In this document: positions 24,390-33,448 of the stretch, in pieces
Numbering within the stretch: the stretch's first letter is position 1
Layout of the letters: each line of letters opens with the position of its first letter
Assembly: GCA_018262505.1 (NCBI GenBank)
Contig: JAGSYV010000001.1
Span: 1-58,181, forward strand
Length of the DNA: 58,181 bases
Reading direction: 5' to 3'
From: Pseudomonadota bacterium
Lineage (GTDB): Bacteria; Pseudomonadota; Alphaproteobacteria; Rhizobiales; Pleomorphomonadaceae
Notes under the pieces: generated by a model
What the model saw: the letters and a program-made list of their open reading frames with translations, nothing else
What the model was told of the DNA's origin: nothing
Database searches by the model: none
Program-made: the position numbers and the translations under genes

Positions 24390-25016
24390 TCAGACGAACA
24401 GTTCCGCCGGAGCAACATTCCAGGCCTTGATCGAGAAACCAAAGCCATCGCCGATCAGATGGGCGACGGCGCCGGTGTTCATCTTGGCCTCTGCCGCCGA
24501 CAGCCCCAGGCTCTTGGCAACCAGCCGGAAGATGCCGTTCGACGACACCACCAGCACGATGGAATCGCCCTCGTTCTCCTTGCGGATGCGGACGAGCAGC
24601 CGCTTCCAGCCGGCGATGACGCCGGCCTCATCGGGCTGCCAGCCGCAGCCCTCCGGCCAGATCGACCGCTTCTGCCAATCGTCGATCACCTGATCGCCCA
24701 CCTCGGCGCGGATCTCGTCGTTGGAGCGGGCCTCCCAGCTGCCATAGTCGATCTCGCGGAGATCGTCGCTGATGACGATCTTGTCAGCCTCGAGCCCCCG
24801 ATCTGCCGCGATGATGTCGGCGGTCTGCCGCGTGCGCTTCAGCGGGCCGGCATAGATGCGCGACGGCCGCAGCCCGGACGTGGCAAGACCGGCGGCGACG
24901 GCGGCGGCCTGCTCGCGCCCCTTCTCCACCAGATCGAGATCGGTGCGCGCGCCGACCCAGACGACCTTGTCTTGGGGACCGAACGTGTTGCCGTGGCGAA
25001 CCAGGATCAGATGCAT
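24390..25016 (-). CDS. histidine phosphatase (phosphoglycerate-mutase superfamily)
   Basis: A 208-residue phosphatase with the catalytic RHG motif in LILVRHGNTFG at the N-terminus, a second Arg in GPLKRTRQTADI, and the proton-donor Glu of DDLREIDYG. The second catalytic His position appears to be in the VVSSNGIFR loop, where family members usually have SHG; here it reads SSNG, so activity may be altered. Downstream of and 17 bp from the KdsB-like gene, so probably one transcript. Confidence 0.83.
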   Translation of the reverse strand: MHLILVRHGNTFGPQDKVVWVGARTDLDLVEKGREQAAAVAAGLATSGLRPSRIYAGPLKRTRQTADIIAADRGLEADKIVISDDLREIDYGSWEARSNDEIRAEVGDQVIDDWQKRSIWPEGCGWQPDEAGVIAGWKRLLVRIRKENEGDSIVLVVSSNGIFRLVAKSLGLSAAEAKMNTGAVAHLIGDGFGFSIKAWNVAPAELFV

Positions 25017-25033
25017 TTCAGAGCTCCTCGCTA

Positions 25034-25816
25034 TCAGGCGGAAACCAGCTCTCCCTCACGAGCAATCAGTTGCTCGACGACGGCAATGTCCTCGGGCGTA
25101 TCGACCGAGGCATGCGTCCGCCCGCGATAGTCGACCACCACGACGCGCACCGTCATGCCGTTTTCCAGCGCCCGCAGTTGTTCGAGACCCTCGGTGTTCT
25201 CCAGCGGCGACGGCGGCAGCGCCACGTAGCGCTTCAGGCCGGACTGCGTGTAGCCGTAAAGACCGATGTGGCGGTAGACGCTGGTGAAGCCCGGCTTGCG
25301 GATGAAGGGAATGATCTGCTTGGAGAAGTAGAGCGCGTTGTGATTGAGATCGAAGGTGACGGTGGTGCCGCTCGACGGCGCCTTTTCCTTGTGGGCGCGC
25401 AGTTCGGCCAGCATGTCGTCGGTGAGCCGCACCGCCGGCGTCACGATGTCGAAGCCGGCCGGCGACGAGAAAGCAGCGATCATTTCCTCGAGGATCCAGG
25501 GCGGCGTCAGCACCGCATCGCCCTGAAAGTTGATGACGCCCTCCTCGACGATTCCCGCCGCCTCGATCGCCTCGGCCACCCGTTCGGTGCCGTTGCGGCA
25601 GCTCTCCGAGGTCATCACCGCTTCCGCGCCGAAACCGCGGGCAAATGTCGCCACGCGCTCATCCTCGGTGGCGATCACCACGCGCGACGCGCCCTTGGCG
25701 GCATGGGCGATGCGCCAGACTCGTTCCAGAAGGCTGACGCCGGCAATGTTCAGCATCGGCTTGCCCTGCAGGCGCTGGGAGCCATAACGGGCGGGAATGA
25801 CGATGGCGACGGACAT
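25034..25816 (-). CDS. kdsB: KdsB-like CMP-sugar synthetase
   Basis: A 260-residue nucleotidyltransferase of the 3-deoxy-manno-octulosonate cytidylyltransferase family, which activates Kdo with CTP. It has the CTP loop IPARYGSQRLQGKPM, then VIATEDERV, and SCRNGTERVAEA. The usual VQGDEP motif reads FQGDAV, keeping the metal Asp but changing the next residues. Later KdsB features are kept (YRHIGLYGYTQSGL, ENTEGLEQLRALENG). It may be the lipopolysaccharide enzyme or a paralogue for a surface polysaccharide sugar; pairing with a phosphatase rather than LPS genes favours some caution. Confidence 0.85.
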   Translation of the reverse strand: MSVAIVIPARYGSQRLQGKPMLNIAGVSLLERVWRIAHAAKGASRVVIATEDERVATFARGFGAEAVMTSESCRNGTERVAEAIEAAGIVEEGVINFQGDAVLTPPWILEEMIAAFSSPAGFDIVTPAVRLTDDMLAELRAHKEKAPSSGTTVTFDLNHNALYFSKQIIPFIRKPGFTSVYRHIGLYGYTQSGLKRYVALPPSPLENTEGLEQLRALENGMTVRVVVVDYRGRTHASVDTPEDIAVVEQLIAREGELVSA

Positions 25817-25934
25817 GATGGGCTGCTTCCTCCAGGTCCGATCTCCCTAGTACAGCTTCGAACCACTGTCGAGGGTAACAAGGCCGCCTTTCGGACCCCC
25901 AACGGAGTTGACCTCCAGACGACGGGCGGATCAG

Positions 25935-25970
25935 ACAAAAGAGCCGGCTGGCGGTGAGGCCAACCGGCTC
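25935..25970 (-). terminator. Rho-independent terminator of the TRAP operon
   Basis: On the minus strand GAGCCGGTTGGC and GCCAGCCGGCTC form a 12-bp stem (one G-U) with a short CTCACC loop, followed directly by TTTTGT, 22 bases after the DctM stop. Confidence 0.88.
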
Positions 25971-25992
25971 GGAATGTCCTTTGTTCAGCCTT

Positions 25993-27282
25993 TCACATCA
26001 AGAGGTTCGGCAGGAACAAGGATATCTGCGGGAACAGGATCAGGATCGCCACGAGGATCAGGATGGTGGCGATATGCGGCAGCGCCTCGACGAGATACTC
26101 GTCGATCGAGCAATCGAGCAGGCCGCACACCGTGAACATGGCAACACCGACCGGTGGCGTCATGCCGCCGAAGGTGACCATGGTCATCATGACGATGCCG
26201 AAATGCACTGGGTCGACGCCGAGCTGCAACACGATCGGCAGGAAGATCGGCGTGAGCAGCAGCACCAGCACCGTCGCCTCGATGAAGCAGCCGGCGATCA
26301 GCAGGAACAAGACGATCAGGAACAGGATGGCGACAGGGTTGTGGGTGAGGCCCAACATGCCGCTGGCGATCGCCTGCGGCGCCTGATCGAAGATGATGGC
26401 GTAGCCCACCATGCCCGAGAACATGATGATCAGCACGATGAGGCCGTTGTCGGTGACACCATGCAGCAGCGCCTCCATGGCGCCCTGCCAGGTGAGTTCG
26501 CGGTGGAAGAGCACGCCGACCACCACGGCGTAGACCACAGCGAAGGCACCAACCTCGGACGGCGTGAACATGCCGCTGCGGATGGAGACGAGCAGCGCCA
26601 CCGGGAAGAACAGCGCCCATTTGGCGTCCCACACCGCGGCACCCACCGCCTTCCAGCTCGGCTTGGTGGCGGTGGCCGAACGATAACCGCGCCGACGCGA
26701 CACCACCCAGACGGTGAACATCAGCCCGGCCATCATCATCAGGCCGGGAATGACGCCGGCCAGGAACAGGCGGCCGATGGAGACGTTGCCGACGAAGCCG
26801 TAGAGGATCAGCCCGAGGCTCGGCGGAATGGTGGCGGTGATCAGCGAACCGACGGCGATGGTGGCGGCGGTAAAGCCCTTGGAATAGCCGTTGCGCACCA
26901 GATCGGGGCCGAGAATGCGCGCCTCCATGGCGGCATCGGCGACCGCCGAGCCGGAGACGCCGCCCATCAGCGTCGACAGCACGATGCACACCTGCGCCAT
27001 GCCACCCGACATCCAGGACACCAGCACCTCCGAACATCGGATCAGCCGCGTGGTGATGCCGGTCTTGTTCATCATGTGGCCGGCCAGCACGAAGAACGGC
27101 ACGGCCAGGAGCGGGAAGCTCTGCGAGGCCGAAGCCACCTGCTGCACGCCGATCGATGCCGGCATCACCTGCGAGATGACGAAGAAGGAGAAGCCGGAGA
27201 TGCCGATGGCGAAAGCCACCGGCGCCCCGACGATCAGCAAGCCGAAGAACAGGCCGACCAGAAGCAGCATTTCGCCGGTCAT
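25993..27282 (-). CDS. TRAP transporter large permease (DctM family)
   Basis: A 429-residue membrane protein with about 12 helices, the ion-coupling subunit of a TRAP importer. Family motifs: VPFFVLAGHMMNKTGIT, GGVSGSAVADAAMEARI, and TPPVGVAMFTVCGL. The start overlaps the small permease stop (ATGA). A strong terminator follows. Position beside uxaC-uxuBA suggests a hexuronate (galacturonate/glucuronate) substrate; inference from context. Confidence 0.95.
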   Translation of the reverse strand: MTGEMLLLVGLFFGLLIVGAPVAFAIGISGFSFFVISQVMPASIGVQQVASASQSFPLLAVPFFVLAGHMMNKTGITTRLIRCSEVLVSWMSGGMAQVCIVLSTLMGGVSGSAVADAAMEARILGPDLVRNGYSKGFTAATIAVGSLITATIPPSLGLILYGFVGNVSIGRLFLAGVIPGLMMMAGLMFTVWVVSRRRGYRSATATKPSWKAVGAAVWDAKWALFFPVALLVSIRSGMFTPSEVGAFAVVYAVVVGVLFHRELTWQGAMEALLHGVTDNGLIVLIIMFSGMVGYAIIFDQAPQAIASGMLGLTHNPVAILFLIVLFLLIAGCFIEATVLVLLLTPIFLPIVLQLGVDPVHFGIVMMTMVTFGGMTPPVGVAMFTVCGLLDCSIDEYLVEALPHIATILILVAILILFPQISLFLPNLLM

Positions 27283-27809
27283 AGTTCGCTCTCCCCGATG
27301 GCGGCGAGCGCCTCTTCCTTGCTCCGGATCGGCGTGAAGATGAGCATGGGATTGCCGGTCGCCGTGCGCAGGGCTTCGAGAATTTGCCCCGCCAGCGTGA
27401 TGGCGAGCAGCAGGCAGCCGATGGGAACGGCGGCGGTGACATAGGCGTAGCTGATGCCGCTGTCGCCGAACTGCCGCTCGAGGTTGAGCATCACCAGCTT
27501 GTAGCCGAGGTAGCTGAGCGACAGCAGGAAGACCAAGATCAGCAAGGCCGTCGCCAGATCGAGATAGACACGGTAGCGGAGCGGGATCCAGCGCACGAAC
27601 AGGTCGACGGCGATCAGGCCGCGCCGGCGCATCGCCATGTCGGCACCGATGAACGAGGCCCAGACGAAGAGCAGCTGCGCCACGTCCATCGACCATACGA
27701 GTGGATATCCGAACCAGCGCATGACGCCGGCCATGAAGACGAGGCCGACCATGGCCGCGAGCAGAGCTCGGGCCACGACGGACTCCACGCGTATGATCAG
27801 AGATGACAT
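27279..27809 (-). CDS. TRAP transporter small permease (DctQ family)
   Basis: A 176-residue, four-helix membrane protein: family core VWSMDVAQLLFVWASFIGADMAMRRRGL-like segment (about 38-65). Lies between the binding protein (27 bp upstream) and the large permease (4-bp overlap); the three make one operon. Confidence 0.93.
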   Translation of the reverse strand: MSSLIIRVESVVARALLAAMVGLVFMAGVMRWFGYPLVWSMDVAQLLFVWASFIGADMAMRRRGLIAVDLFVRWIPLRYRVYLDLATALLILVFLLSLSYLGYKLVMLNLERQFGDSGISYAYVTAAVPIGCLLLAITLAGQILEALRTATGNPMLIFTPIRSKEEALAAIGESEL

Positions 27810-27836
27810 AGCGCAGGCTCCAGTGGGTTGATTTGG

Positions 27837-28823
27837 TTACTGAGCGAGAAGGACGTCGACCTTTTTCTTGAGGTCGGTATAGCCGAGCTTTTCATAGACG
27901 CCGGCCGTCGCCTCCTTGAACGGCGTGGTGTCGACCTCGTTGATGGTCATGCCTGCCGCCGTCATCTTGGCCTCGATATCGGCCAGTACCGCCTCGGTGC
28001 CATGCGACGCCACATCGCCTGATTTCAGCGACTCTTCCTTGAGAATGGTCTGAAGGTCGGGCGGCAGCGCGTCGAACCAGGTGGCCGAGGTGACGAGGCC
28101 GGTGATCAGGTTGAAATGGCCGGTCTTGGTCAGATACTTGGTGACCTCATAGAGACGCGAGCCGTAGGCCGCCGGATCCTGCGCCTCGACGGCGTCGATC
28201 ACCTGCGTCTGCAGCGCCGAATAGACGTCGGCCCAAGCCATCGGCGCCGGGGTGGCACCCATCGCCTTGACGGTCTCGGTCCACACCGGCGCGCCGGGGG
28301 TGCGCATGCGGACACCTGACAGATCGGCCGGCACCTTGATCGGCTTGTTGGTGAGGAGATGCCGCTCGCCCTGCCACCAGTTGAAGGAGAGAACCTGCAA
28401 CTGGGCGCCGTCATGCAGCTTCTTGGACATCTCGTCGAGCAACGGCGACGTCACCACCTTGCGGATGCCCTCATAACCTGAAGCGAGATAGGGGCCGGAG
28501 AGCACGCCGAAATCCTTGACGAACACGGCGAGACGGCCACCATCGACGACCACGGCGTTGCCGGCGCCGGCGCGCGCCTGTTCCAGCACGTCCTCGTCCT
28601 TGCCGAGCTGCGAGCCCGGGAACAGGCGGATGGCGAGCTTGCCCTGCGAGCGCGCCTCGACGTTCTTCTGCAGATCCTCGAGCCCCTTGTAGAGCGGATC
28701 ATTGGTGGTGAGCGCCGTATTGATGTTGAGCGTATAGTCCGCCGCCGAGGCAACGCCGAGTGTTGCCGTGGCGACGGCCAAGCCGCAGACAGCCGTCAAT
28801 GCGGCCCGTGACATGAATTTCAT
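27837..28823 (-). CDS. TRAP substrate-binding protein (DctP family)
   Basis: A 328-residue periplasmic protein with a signal peptide (cleavage after VASA, about residue 28). DctP features: LNINTALTTNDPLYKGLEDL, GSQLGKDEDVLEQARAG, and the carboxylate-contact region NWWQGERHLLTNKPI ... LSGVRMRTPG, whose Arg usually grips the substrate carboxylate. ATG 28823 has GGGAGG 6 bases upstream. Uronate binding is inferred from neighbours. Confidence 0.93.
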   Translation of the reverse strand: MKFMSRAALTAVCGLAVATATLGVASAADYTLNINTALTTNDPLYKGLEDLQKNVEARSQGKLAIRLFPGSQLGKDEDVLEQARAGAGNAVVVDGGRLAVFVKDFGVLSGPYLASGYEGIRKVVTSPLLDEMSKKLHDGAQLQVLSFNWWQGERHLLTNKPIKVPADLSGVRMRTPGAPVWTETVKAMGATPAPMAWADVYSALQTQVIDAVEAQDPAAYGSRLYEVTKYLTKTGHFNLITGLVTSATWFDALPPDLQTILKEESLKSGDVASHGTEAVLADIEAKMTAAGMTINEVDTTPFKEATAGVYEKLGYTDLKKKVDVLLAQ

Positions 28824-29119
28824 GGGTTCCTCCCAAACGACACGGCGCGCGCCGTTCCTCCACCACGCGCCTCGTTGACGAGTAGTATGGTAGACGTCTA
28901 GAATGGCGTCGGCAATCAAAAATTGAGGGCCAGGTCGGAGGACGAGCCTTGCGGCCAAGGAAGGAAAGAAGCGGGGGCACGTTCCACAACCCGAATCCGT
29001 ATCGGGCCCAATGGGTAATGGGCGGGACGGCCAAAACCGTGTTTCCTACCGGAGAGGAAAAGGAGTCCTGCCCGGCCTGACCATGGCCATGGCAGGACCG
29101 AACGGGAGACGTTGCAGTC
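28824..29119. promoter_or_regulatory. divergent control region between TRAP operon and uxaC
   Basis: 296 bp without a gene. It holds the 10-bp palindrome TAGACGTCTA (28891-28900, preceded by ATGG), a possible GntR-type operator, and a leader stem GTCCTGCC (29065-29072) with GGCAGGAC (29091-29098) just before the uxaC ribosome site. Confidence 0.45.
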
Positions 29120-30544
29120 ATGTCCAAGGCAGGCGAGTTCACTCTTCATCCCGACCGGCTGTTTCCGGCCGATCCGGCGACGCGGGCCATCGCGCGTGAC
29201 CTCTATGCCGGGATCGCCAAGCTGCCGATCGTCAGCCCGCACGGCCACACCGACCCCGCCTGGTTTGCCGACGATCAACCCTTTGCCGACCCGGCGACGC
29301 TGTTCGTCATCCCCGACCACTACGTCCACCGCATGCTCTATTCGCAAGGGGTTCGGCCGGAACAGGTCGGCGTGCCGCGCCTTGACGGCGGCCCGGTGGA
29401 GACCGACAAGCGCAAGATCTGGCGCGTCCTCGCCGAGAACTTCCACCTCTATCGCGGCACGCCTTCCTTCCTTTGGCTGACCCACGCGTTCCAGACGGTG
29501 TTCGGCTTCACCGAGGTGCCCTCTAAGGACAATGCCGACCGGCTCTACGACACCATCGATGCCGCGCTGCGGAAGCCGGAGTTCCGCCCGCGCGCGCTGT
29601 TCGAACGCTTCAATATCGAGGCGATCGCCACCACCGAAAGCCCGCTCGACGATCTGCGCCATCACCGCAAGATCCGTGAGAGCGGCTGGAAGGGCCGCGT
29701 CGTCACCGCCTTCCGGCCCGACCCGGTGGTCGATCCGGCCTTCCCCGGCTTTATCGACAATCTCGCGACGCTCGGGCGCATCACCGGCAAGGATACCGCG
29801 ACCTACCCGGGCTATCTCGCAGCGCTCGCCGACCGCCGCCGCTATTTCATCGAGGTGGGCGGCGCCACCTCGACCGACCACGGCCACCCGACGGCCCGCA
29901 CCGCCGACCTTCAGAGCGAGGACGCCGCCGCGCTCTATGCCCGCGTCCGCACCGGCGGCGCCTCGGCCGATGAGGCCGAGCTGTTCCGCGCCCAGATGCT
30001 GACCGAGATGGCAGAGATGTCCACCGTCGACGGCCTCGTCATGCAGATCCACCCCGGCGCCCGCCGCGACCATAACCCGGAGATCTTCCGCACCTTCGGC
30101 AAGGACAAGGGCGCCGACATCCCCGGCCCCACCGGCTATGTCGAGGAACTCCGCCCGCTGCTCGCCCGCTTCGGCAACCGGGCCGACCTCACCATCATCC
30201 TGTTCACGCTCGACGAGACGGTCTATTCGCGCGAGCTGGCGCCGCTGGCCGGCCACTACCCTGCCCTGCGCCTCGGCCCGGCCTGGTGGTTCCACGACAG
30301 CCCCGAGGGCATGCGCCGCTACCGCGAGCAAGTGACGGAAACGGCCGGTTTCTACAACACCGTCGGCTTCAACGACGACACCCGCGCCTTCCTGTCGATC
30401 CCGGCCCGCCACGACGTTTCCCGTCGCGTCGACTGCGGCTTCCTCGCCCGTCTGGTCGCCGAGCACCGGCTGGGACTCGACGACGCGCACGAGGTGGCGC
30501 ATGACCTCGCCTACCGCCTCGTCAAAAAGGCTTACCGTCTTTGA
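29120..30544 (+). CDS. uxaC: glucuronate/galacturonate isomerase
   Basis: A 474-residue UxaC: converts D-glucuronate to D-fructuronate and D-galacturonate to D-tagaturonate. Seen: metal-site His in SPHGHTDPAWFAD (about 38-50), TESPLDDLRHH, MQIHPGARRDHN, and the C-terminal FNDDTRAFLSIPARHDVSRR with WWFHDSPEGMRR. Full length. First gene of uxaC-uxuB-uxuA, with the downstream dehydrogenase only 14 bp away. Confidence 0.97.
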   Translation: MSKAGEFTLHPDRLFPADPATRAIARDLYAGIAKLPIVSPHGHTDPAWFADDQPFADPATLFVIPDHYVHRMLYSQGVRPEQVGVPRLDGGPVETDKRKIWRVLAENFHLYRGTPSFLWLTHAFQTVFGFTEVPSKDNADRLYDTIDAALRKPEFRPRALFERFNIEAIATTESPLDDLRHHRKIRESGWKGRVVTAFRPDPVVDPAFPGFIDNLATLGRITGKDTATYPGYLAALADRRRYFIEVGGATSTDHGHPTARTADLQSEDAAALYARVRTGGASADEAELFRAQMLTEMAEMSTVDGLVMQIHPGARRDHNPEIFRTFGKDKGADIPGPTGYVEELRPLLARFGNRADLTIILFTLDETVYSRELAPLAGHYPALRLGPAWWFHDSPEGMRRYREQVTETAGFYNTVGFNDDTRAFLSIPARHDVSRRVDCGFLARLVAEHRLGLDDAHEVAHDLAYRLVKKAYRL

Positions 30545-30558
30545 TGGGAACCAATGAA

Positions 30559-32067
30559 ATGTCCAGTTCTACGCCGAAGCCCACCGCTGGGAAGCGCCTC
30601 GGCAATGCCCGCCTCGCCAAGCTGCCCGCCGCCGTCGCCCGCCCCGCCTATAAACGGGCAAAGGTAACGGCCGGCATCGTCCACCTGGGGCTCGGCGCCT
30701 TCTGCCGTGCCCATCTCGGCGTCTACACCGATGACGTCCTGGCGCAGGGCGCCACCGATTGGGGAATTGTCGGCGTCAACTTCCGCTCTCCCGACGTCAT
30801 CGACGCGCTGAAGCCGCAGGATGGTCTCTACACCCTGCTGTCCCGCGAAGATGGCGTCGACAAGCTCAGGGTGATCGGCGCCTTCCTGAACGTGATGAGC
30901 GCCAGCGATCAGCCCGACGACGTGCTGGCGCTGATGACGAGACCGGAGATCCGCGTCGTCACCATTACAGTGACCGAGAAGGGCTATTGCCACGATCCGG
31001 CCACCGGCCGCCTCAACGAGGCGCACCCCTTGGTCGTCGCCGATCTCGCCAATCCCCGGCAACCCCACAGCCTGCCCGGCCTGATCGTCGAAGCGTTGCG
31101 CTTGCGCCGCGCGGCTGGCGGATGGCCCTTCACGGTCCTCTCCTGCGACAATCTGCCCGGAAACGGCAAGATCACGCGGGCCGTGGTGACGCGCTTTGCC
31201 GAGCTCAGCGATCCGGACCTCGGCGGCTGGATTGCCGACAACGTCGCCTTCCCCTCGTCGATGGTCGACCGCATCACCCCGGCCACCAAGGACGCAGACC
31301 GGGCGGCCGTCGCCGCCGGCCTCGGCCTGACCGACGCCTGGCCCGTGGTGGCCGAGCCGTTCCACCAGTGGGTCATCGAAGATCGGTTCCCGAGCGGCCG
31401 CCCGGCCTGGGAGACGGCCGGCGCCATTCTGACCGACAATGTCCATCCCTTCGAGACGATGAAGCTCAGGTGCCTCAACGGCGCCCATTCGACGCTGGCC
31501 TATCTCTCCGTACTCGCCGGCATCGAAACGGTGGCCGACGCCATGGCCGATCCGCTGCTGCCCAAGGTGATCCGCCACCTCTGGGACGACGACCTCATTC
31601 CCACCGTGCCGCCGGTGCCGGGCACCGATGTTGTCGCCTATACCCACGACCTCGAGGCGCGCTTCCGCAATCCGGGGATTCGCCACCTCACCCTGCAGAT
31701 CTCGTCCGATGGCTCGCAGAAGCTGGGGCCGCGCCTGCTCGTTCCGGCAACCGAGCGCATCGCCGTCGGCAAGGCGCCCAGGGTGGTTCCGTTGACGGTC
31801 GCCGCCTGGATGGCGTTCCTGCGCCAGACCGACGGCAAGGGGCGAAACTGGATAGCGGCCGATCCCATGGCGGCCCGCCTGACGGCCATCGCCCGCGCGC
31901 ATGCCGACAACCCGGTGGCGCTGGCCGACGCGCTGTTCGCGGTCGAGGAGATCTTCCCGGCGGCGATTGCCGGCAACGCCCCGTTCCGCAAGGCGACGAC
32001 CCAACACCTCAGAAGCCTTCTCACCCGTGGCGTACCCGCCACGCTCACCGCGTTCCTGTTCCGCTGA
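30559..32067 (+). CDS. uxuB: fructuronate reductase / mannitol-dehydrogenase family
   Basis: A 502-residue long-chain polyol dehydrogenase. NAD-binding GIVHLGLGAFCRAHLGVYTD near the start, VLSCDNLPGNGKITR and SSMVDRITPAT in the middle, and the catalytic Lys in ETMKLRCLNGAHSTLAYL. In this context it reduces fructuronate to mannonate. ATG 30559 is preferred (GGGAA about 9 bases upstream); ATG 30544 overlaps the uxaC stop. Confidence 0.92.
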   Translation: MSSSTPKPTAGKRLGNARLAKLPAAVARPAYKRAKVTAGIVHLGLGAFCRAHLGVYTDDVLAQGATDWGIVGVNFRSPDVIDALKPQDGLYTLLSREDGVDKLRVIGAFLNVMSASDQPDDVLALMTRPEIRVVTITVTEKGYCHDPATGRLNEAHPLVVADLANPRQPHSLPGLIVEALRLRRAAGGWPFTVLSCDNLPGNGKITRAVVTRFAELSDPDLGGWIADNVAFPSSMVDRITPATKDADRAAVAAGLGLTDAWPVVAEPFHQWVIEDRFPSGRPAWETAGAILTDNVHPFETMKLRCLNGAHSTLAYLSVLAGIETVADAMADPLLPKVIRHLWDDDLIPTVPPVPGTDVVAYTHDLEARFRNPGIRHLTLQISSDGSQKLGPRLLVPATERIAVGKAPRVVPLTVAAWMAFLRQTDGKGRNWIAADPMAARLTAIARAHADNPVALADALFAVEEIFPAAIAGNAPFRKATTQHLRSLLTRGVPATLTAFLFR

Positions 32068-32071
32068 TCAA

Positions 32072-32140
32072 CGCATCGGACCGAAAAGTGGCCCCGCTTT
32101 TCGGAAAAATCCGATGTGCAAACAAACCCTGGAGCGGCCG
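32072..32140. repeat. rhizobial-type intergenic palindromic repeat
   Basis: Nested stems between uxuB and uxuA: outer CATCGGA (32074-32080) with TCCGATG (32110-32116), inner CCGAAAAG (32081-32088) with CTTTTCGG (32097-32104), followed by GCAAACAAA and GGAGC. I recognise this pattern as a repeat scattered through Rhizobiales genomes. It could also trim or stabilise the mRNA. Confidence 0.75.
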
Positions 32141-32200
32141 CCCCGGATAGGTCCGGGCATCTGCCGCTCTGGGCCAACCACTCCCTGGAGGACCCCACCC

Positions 32201-33391
32201 ATGATCGAGACCTGGCGCTGGTTCGGCCCCGATGACCCCGTCAGCCTGCAAAAGGCCCGGCAGGCCGGCGCCACCGGCATCGTCACCGCCCTGCACCACA
32301 TGAACCAGGGCCAGGTGTGGTCGGTGGAGGAAATCGAAAAGCGCAAGGCCGAGGTCGAGGCCGCCGGGCTCGTCTGGTCGGTGGTCGAGAGCATCGGCGT
32401 CGGCGAGGAGATCAAGACCCGCACCGGCAACTACCGGGAAAAGATCGACAATTACAAGCAGTCGATCCGCAACGTCGCCCGGTCCGGCATCAAGACCATC
32501 TGCTACAACTTCATGGTCATCACCGACTGGAGCCGCACCAACCTGATGTTCAAGCTGCCCAACGGCGGCTACGCGCTCCGCTATGACAAGGTGGATTTCG
32601 CCGCCTACGACCTGTTCGTCCTGAAGCGCCGGGGGGCCGAGGCGGACTACACGACCAATGAGGCCGCCGCCGCCAAGGCGCGCCTGGATGCCAAGAGCGA
32701 GACCGAAGTGGCCGAGCTCGAACGCAACCTGATCGACTGGCTGCCGGCCCGCGACTTCGCCTACACCCGCGACAGCTTCCGCGACATGCTGGAACTCTAC
32801 TCTGGCATCAGCACCGACGACCTCCGCGCCAACCTCGTCGAATTCCTGCGCGAAATCACGCCGGTAGCCGAGGAGGAAGGCGCCCGCCTCTGCATCCACG
32901 CCGACGACCCGTCCTTCCCGATCTTCGGCCTGCCGCGCGTCATGTCGACGGCGGGCGACGTACGGGCGATGTTCAAGGCGGTGCCTCAGGAGGCCTGCGG
33001 CCTGACGCTCTGCACCGGTTCCTTCGGCTCCAACCTCAACAACGACCTCGTCGCCATGGCCAGGGAATTCGGCCCGCGCATCCACTTCGTCCACTTGAGG
33101 AACGTCACCCACGAGTCGGACGGCTCCTTCTATGAGGCCGACCATCTCGGCGGCGACACCGACCTGATCTCCGTCGCCGCTGCCATCCTCAGCGAGGAGG
33201 AGCGCCGCCGGTCCATCGGCCGGGCGGACGCCGAAATCCCCTTCCGCCCCGACCACGGCCACCTCTTGGGCGACGACGTCGGCCAGAAGTCCAACCCCGG
33301 CTATTCCTTCGTCGGCCGTCTCAAAGGGCTCGCCGAACTCAGGGGCGTCCTCAAGACCATCGAGGCCTTCCGGACTGGCCGCGTCGCCTGA
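32201..33391 (+). CDS. uxuA: mannonate dehydratase
   Basis: A 396-residue TIM-barrel enzyme that dehydrates D-mannonate to 2-keto-3-deoxygluconate. Family signatures: WRWFGPDDPVSL at the start, ATGIVTALHHM, IKTICYNFMVITDWSRT, CIHADDPSFPIFGLPRV, LCTGSFGSNLNND, HLRNV, and FRPDHGHLLGDD near the end with metal-binding Asp/His. ATG 32201 has GGAGG 8 bases upstream. Downstream of uxuB, completing the three-step pathway. Confidence 0.97.
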   Translation: MIETWRWFGPDDPVSLQKARQAGATGIVTALHHMNQGQVWSVEEIEKRKAEVEAAGLVWSVVESIGVGEEIKTRTGNYREKIDNYKQSIRNVARSGIKTICYNFMVITDWSRTNLMFKLPNGGYALRYDKVDFAAYDLFVLKRRGAEADYTTNEAAAAKARLDAKSETEVAELERNLIDWLPARDFAYTRDSFRDMLELYSGISTDDLRANLVEFLREITPVAEEEGARLCIHADDPSFPIFGLPRVMSTAGDVRAMFKAVPQEACGLTLCTGSFGSNLNNDLVAMAREFGPRIHFVHLRNVTHESDGSFYEADHLGGDTDLISVAAAILSEEERRRSIGRADAEIPFRPDHGHLLGDDVGQKSNPGYSFVGRLKGLAELRGVLKTIEAFRTGRVA

Positions 33392-33448
33392 CGCCGGAGC
33401 CCTGGCTCGACCAGGGCTCGATCCTCATCCGGCCAGCGCCTGCCTCTG

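Noticed and set aside
28916..30502. 528-codon open frame antisense to uxaC
   Set aside because: Compositional shadow typical of GC-rich genes; no recognisable domain, and uxaC is certain. The same holds for the long antisense frames over uxuB (30532-32007) and GH28/GH105 (39101-41092).
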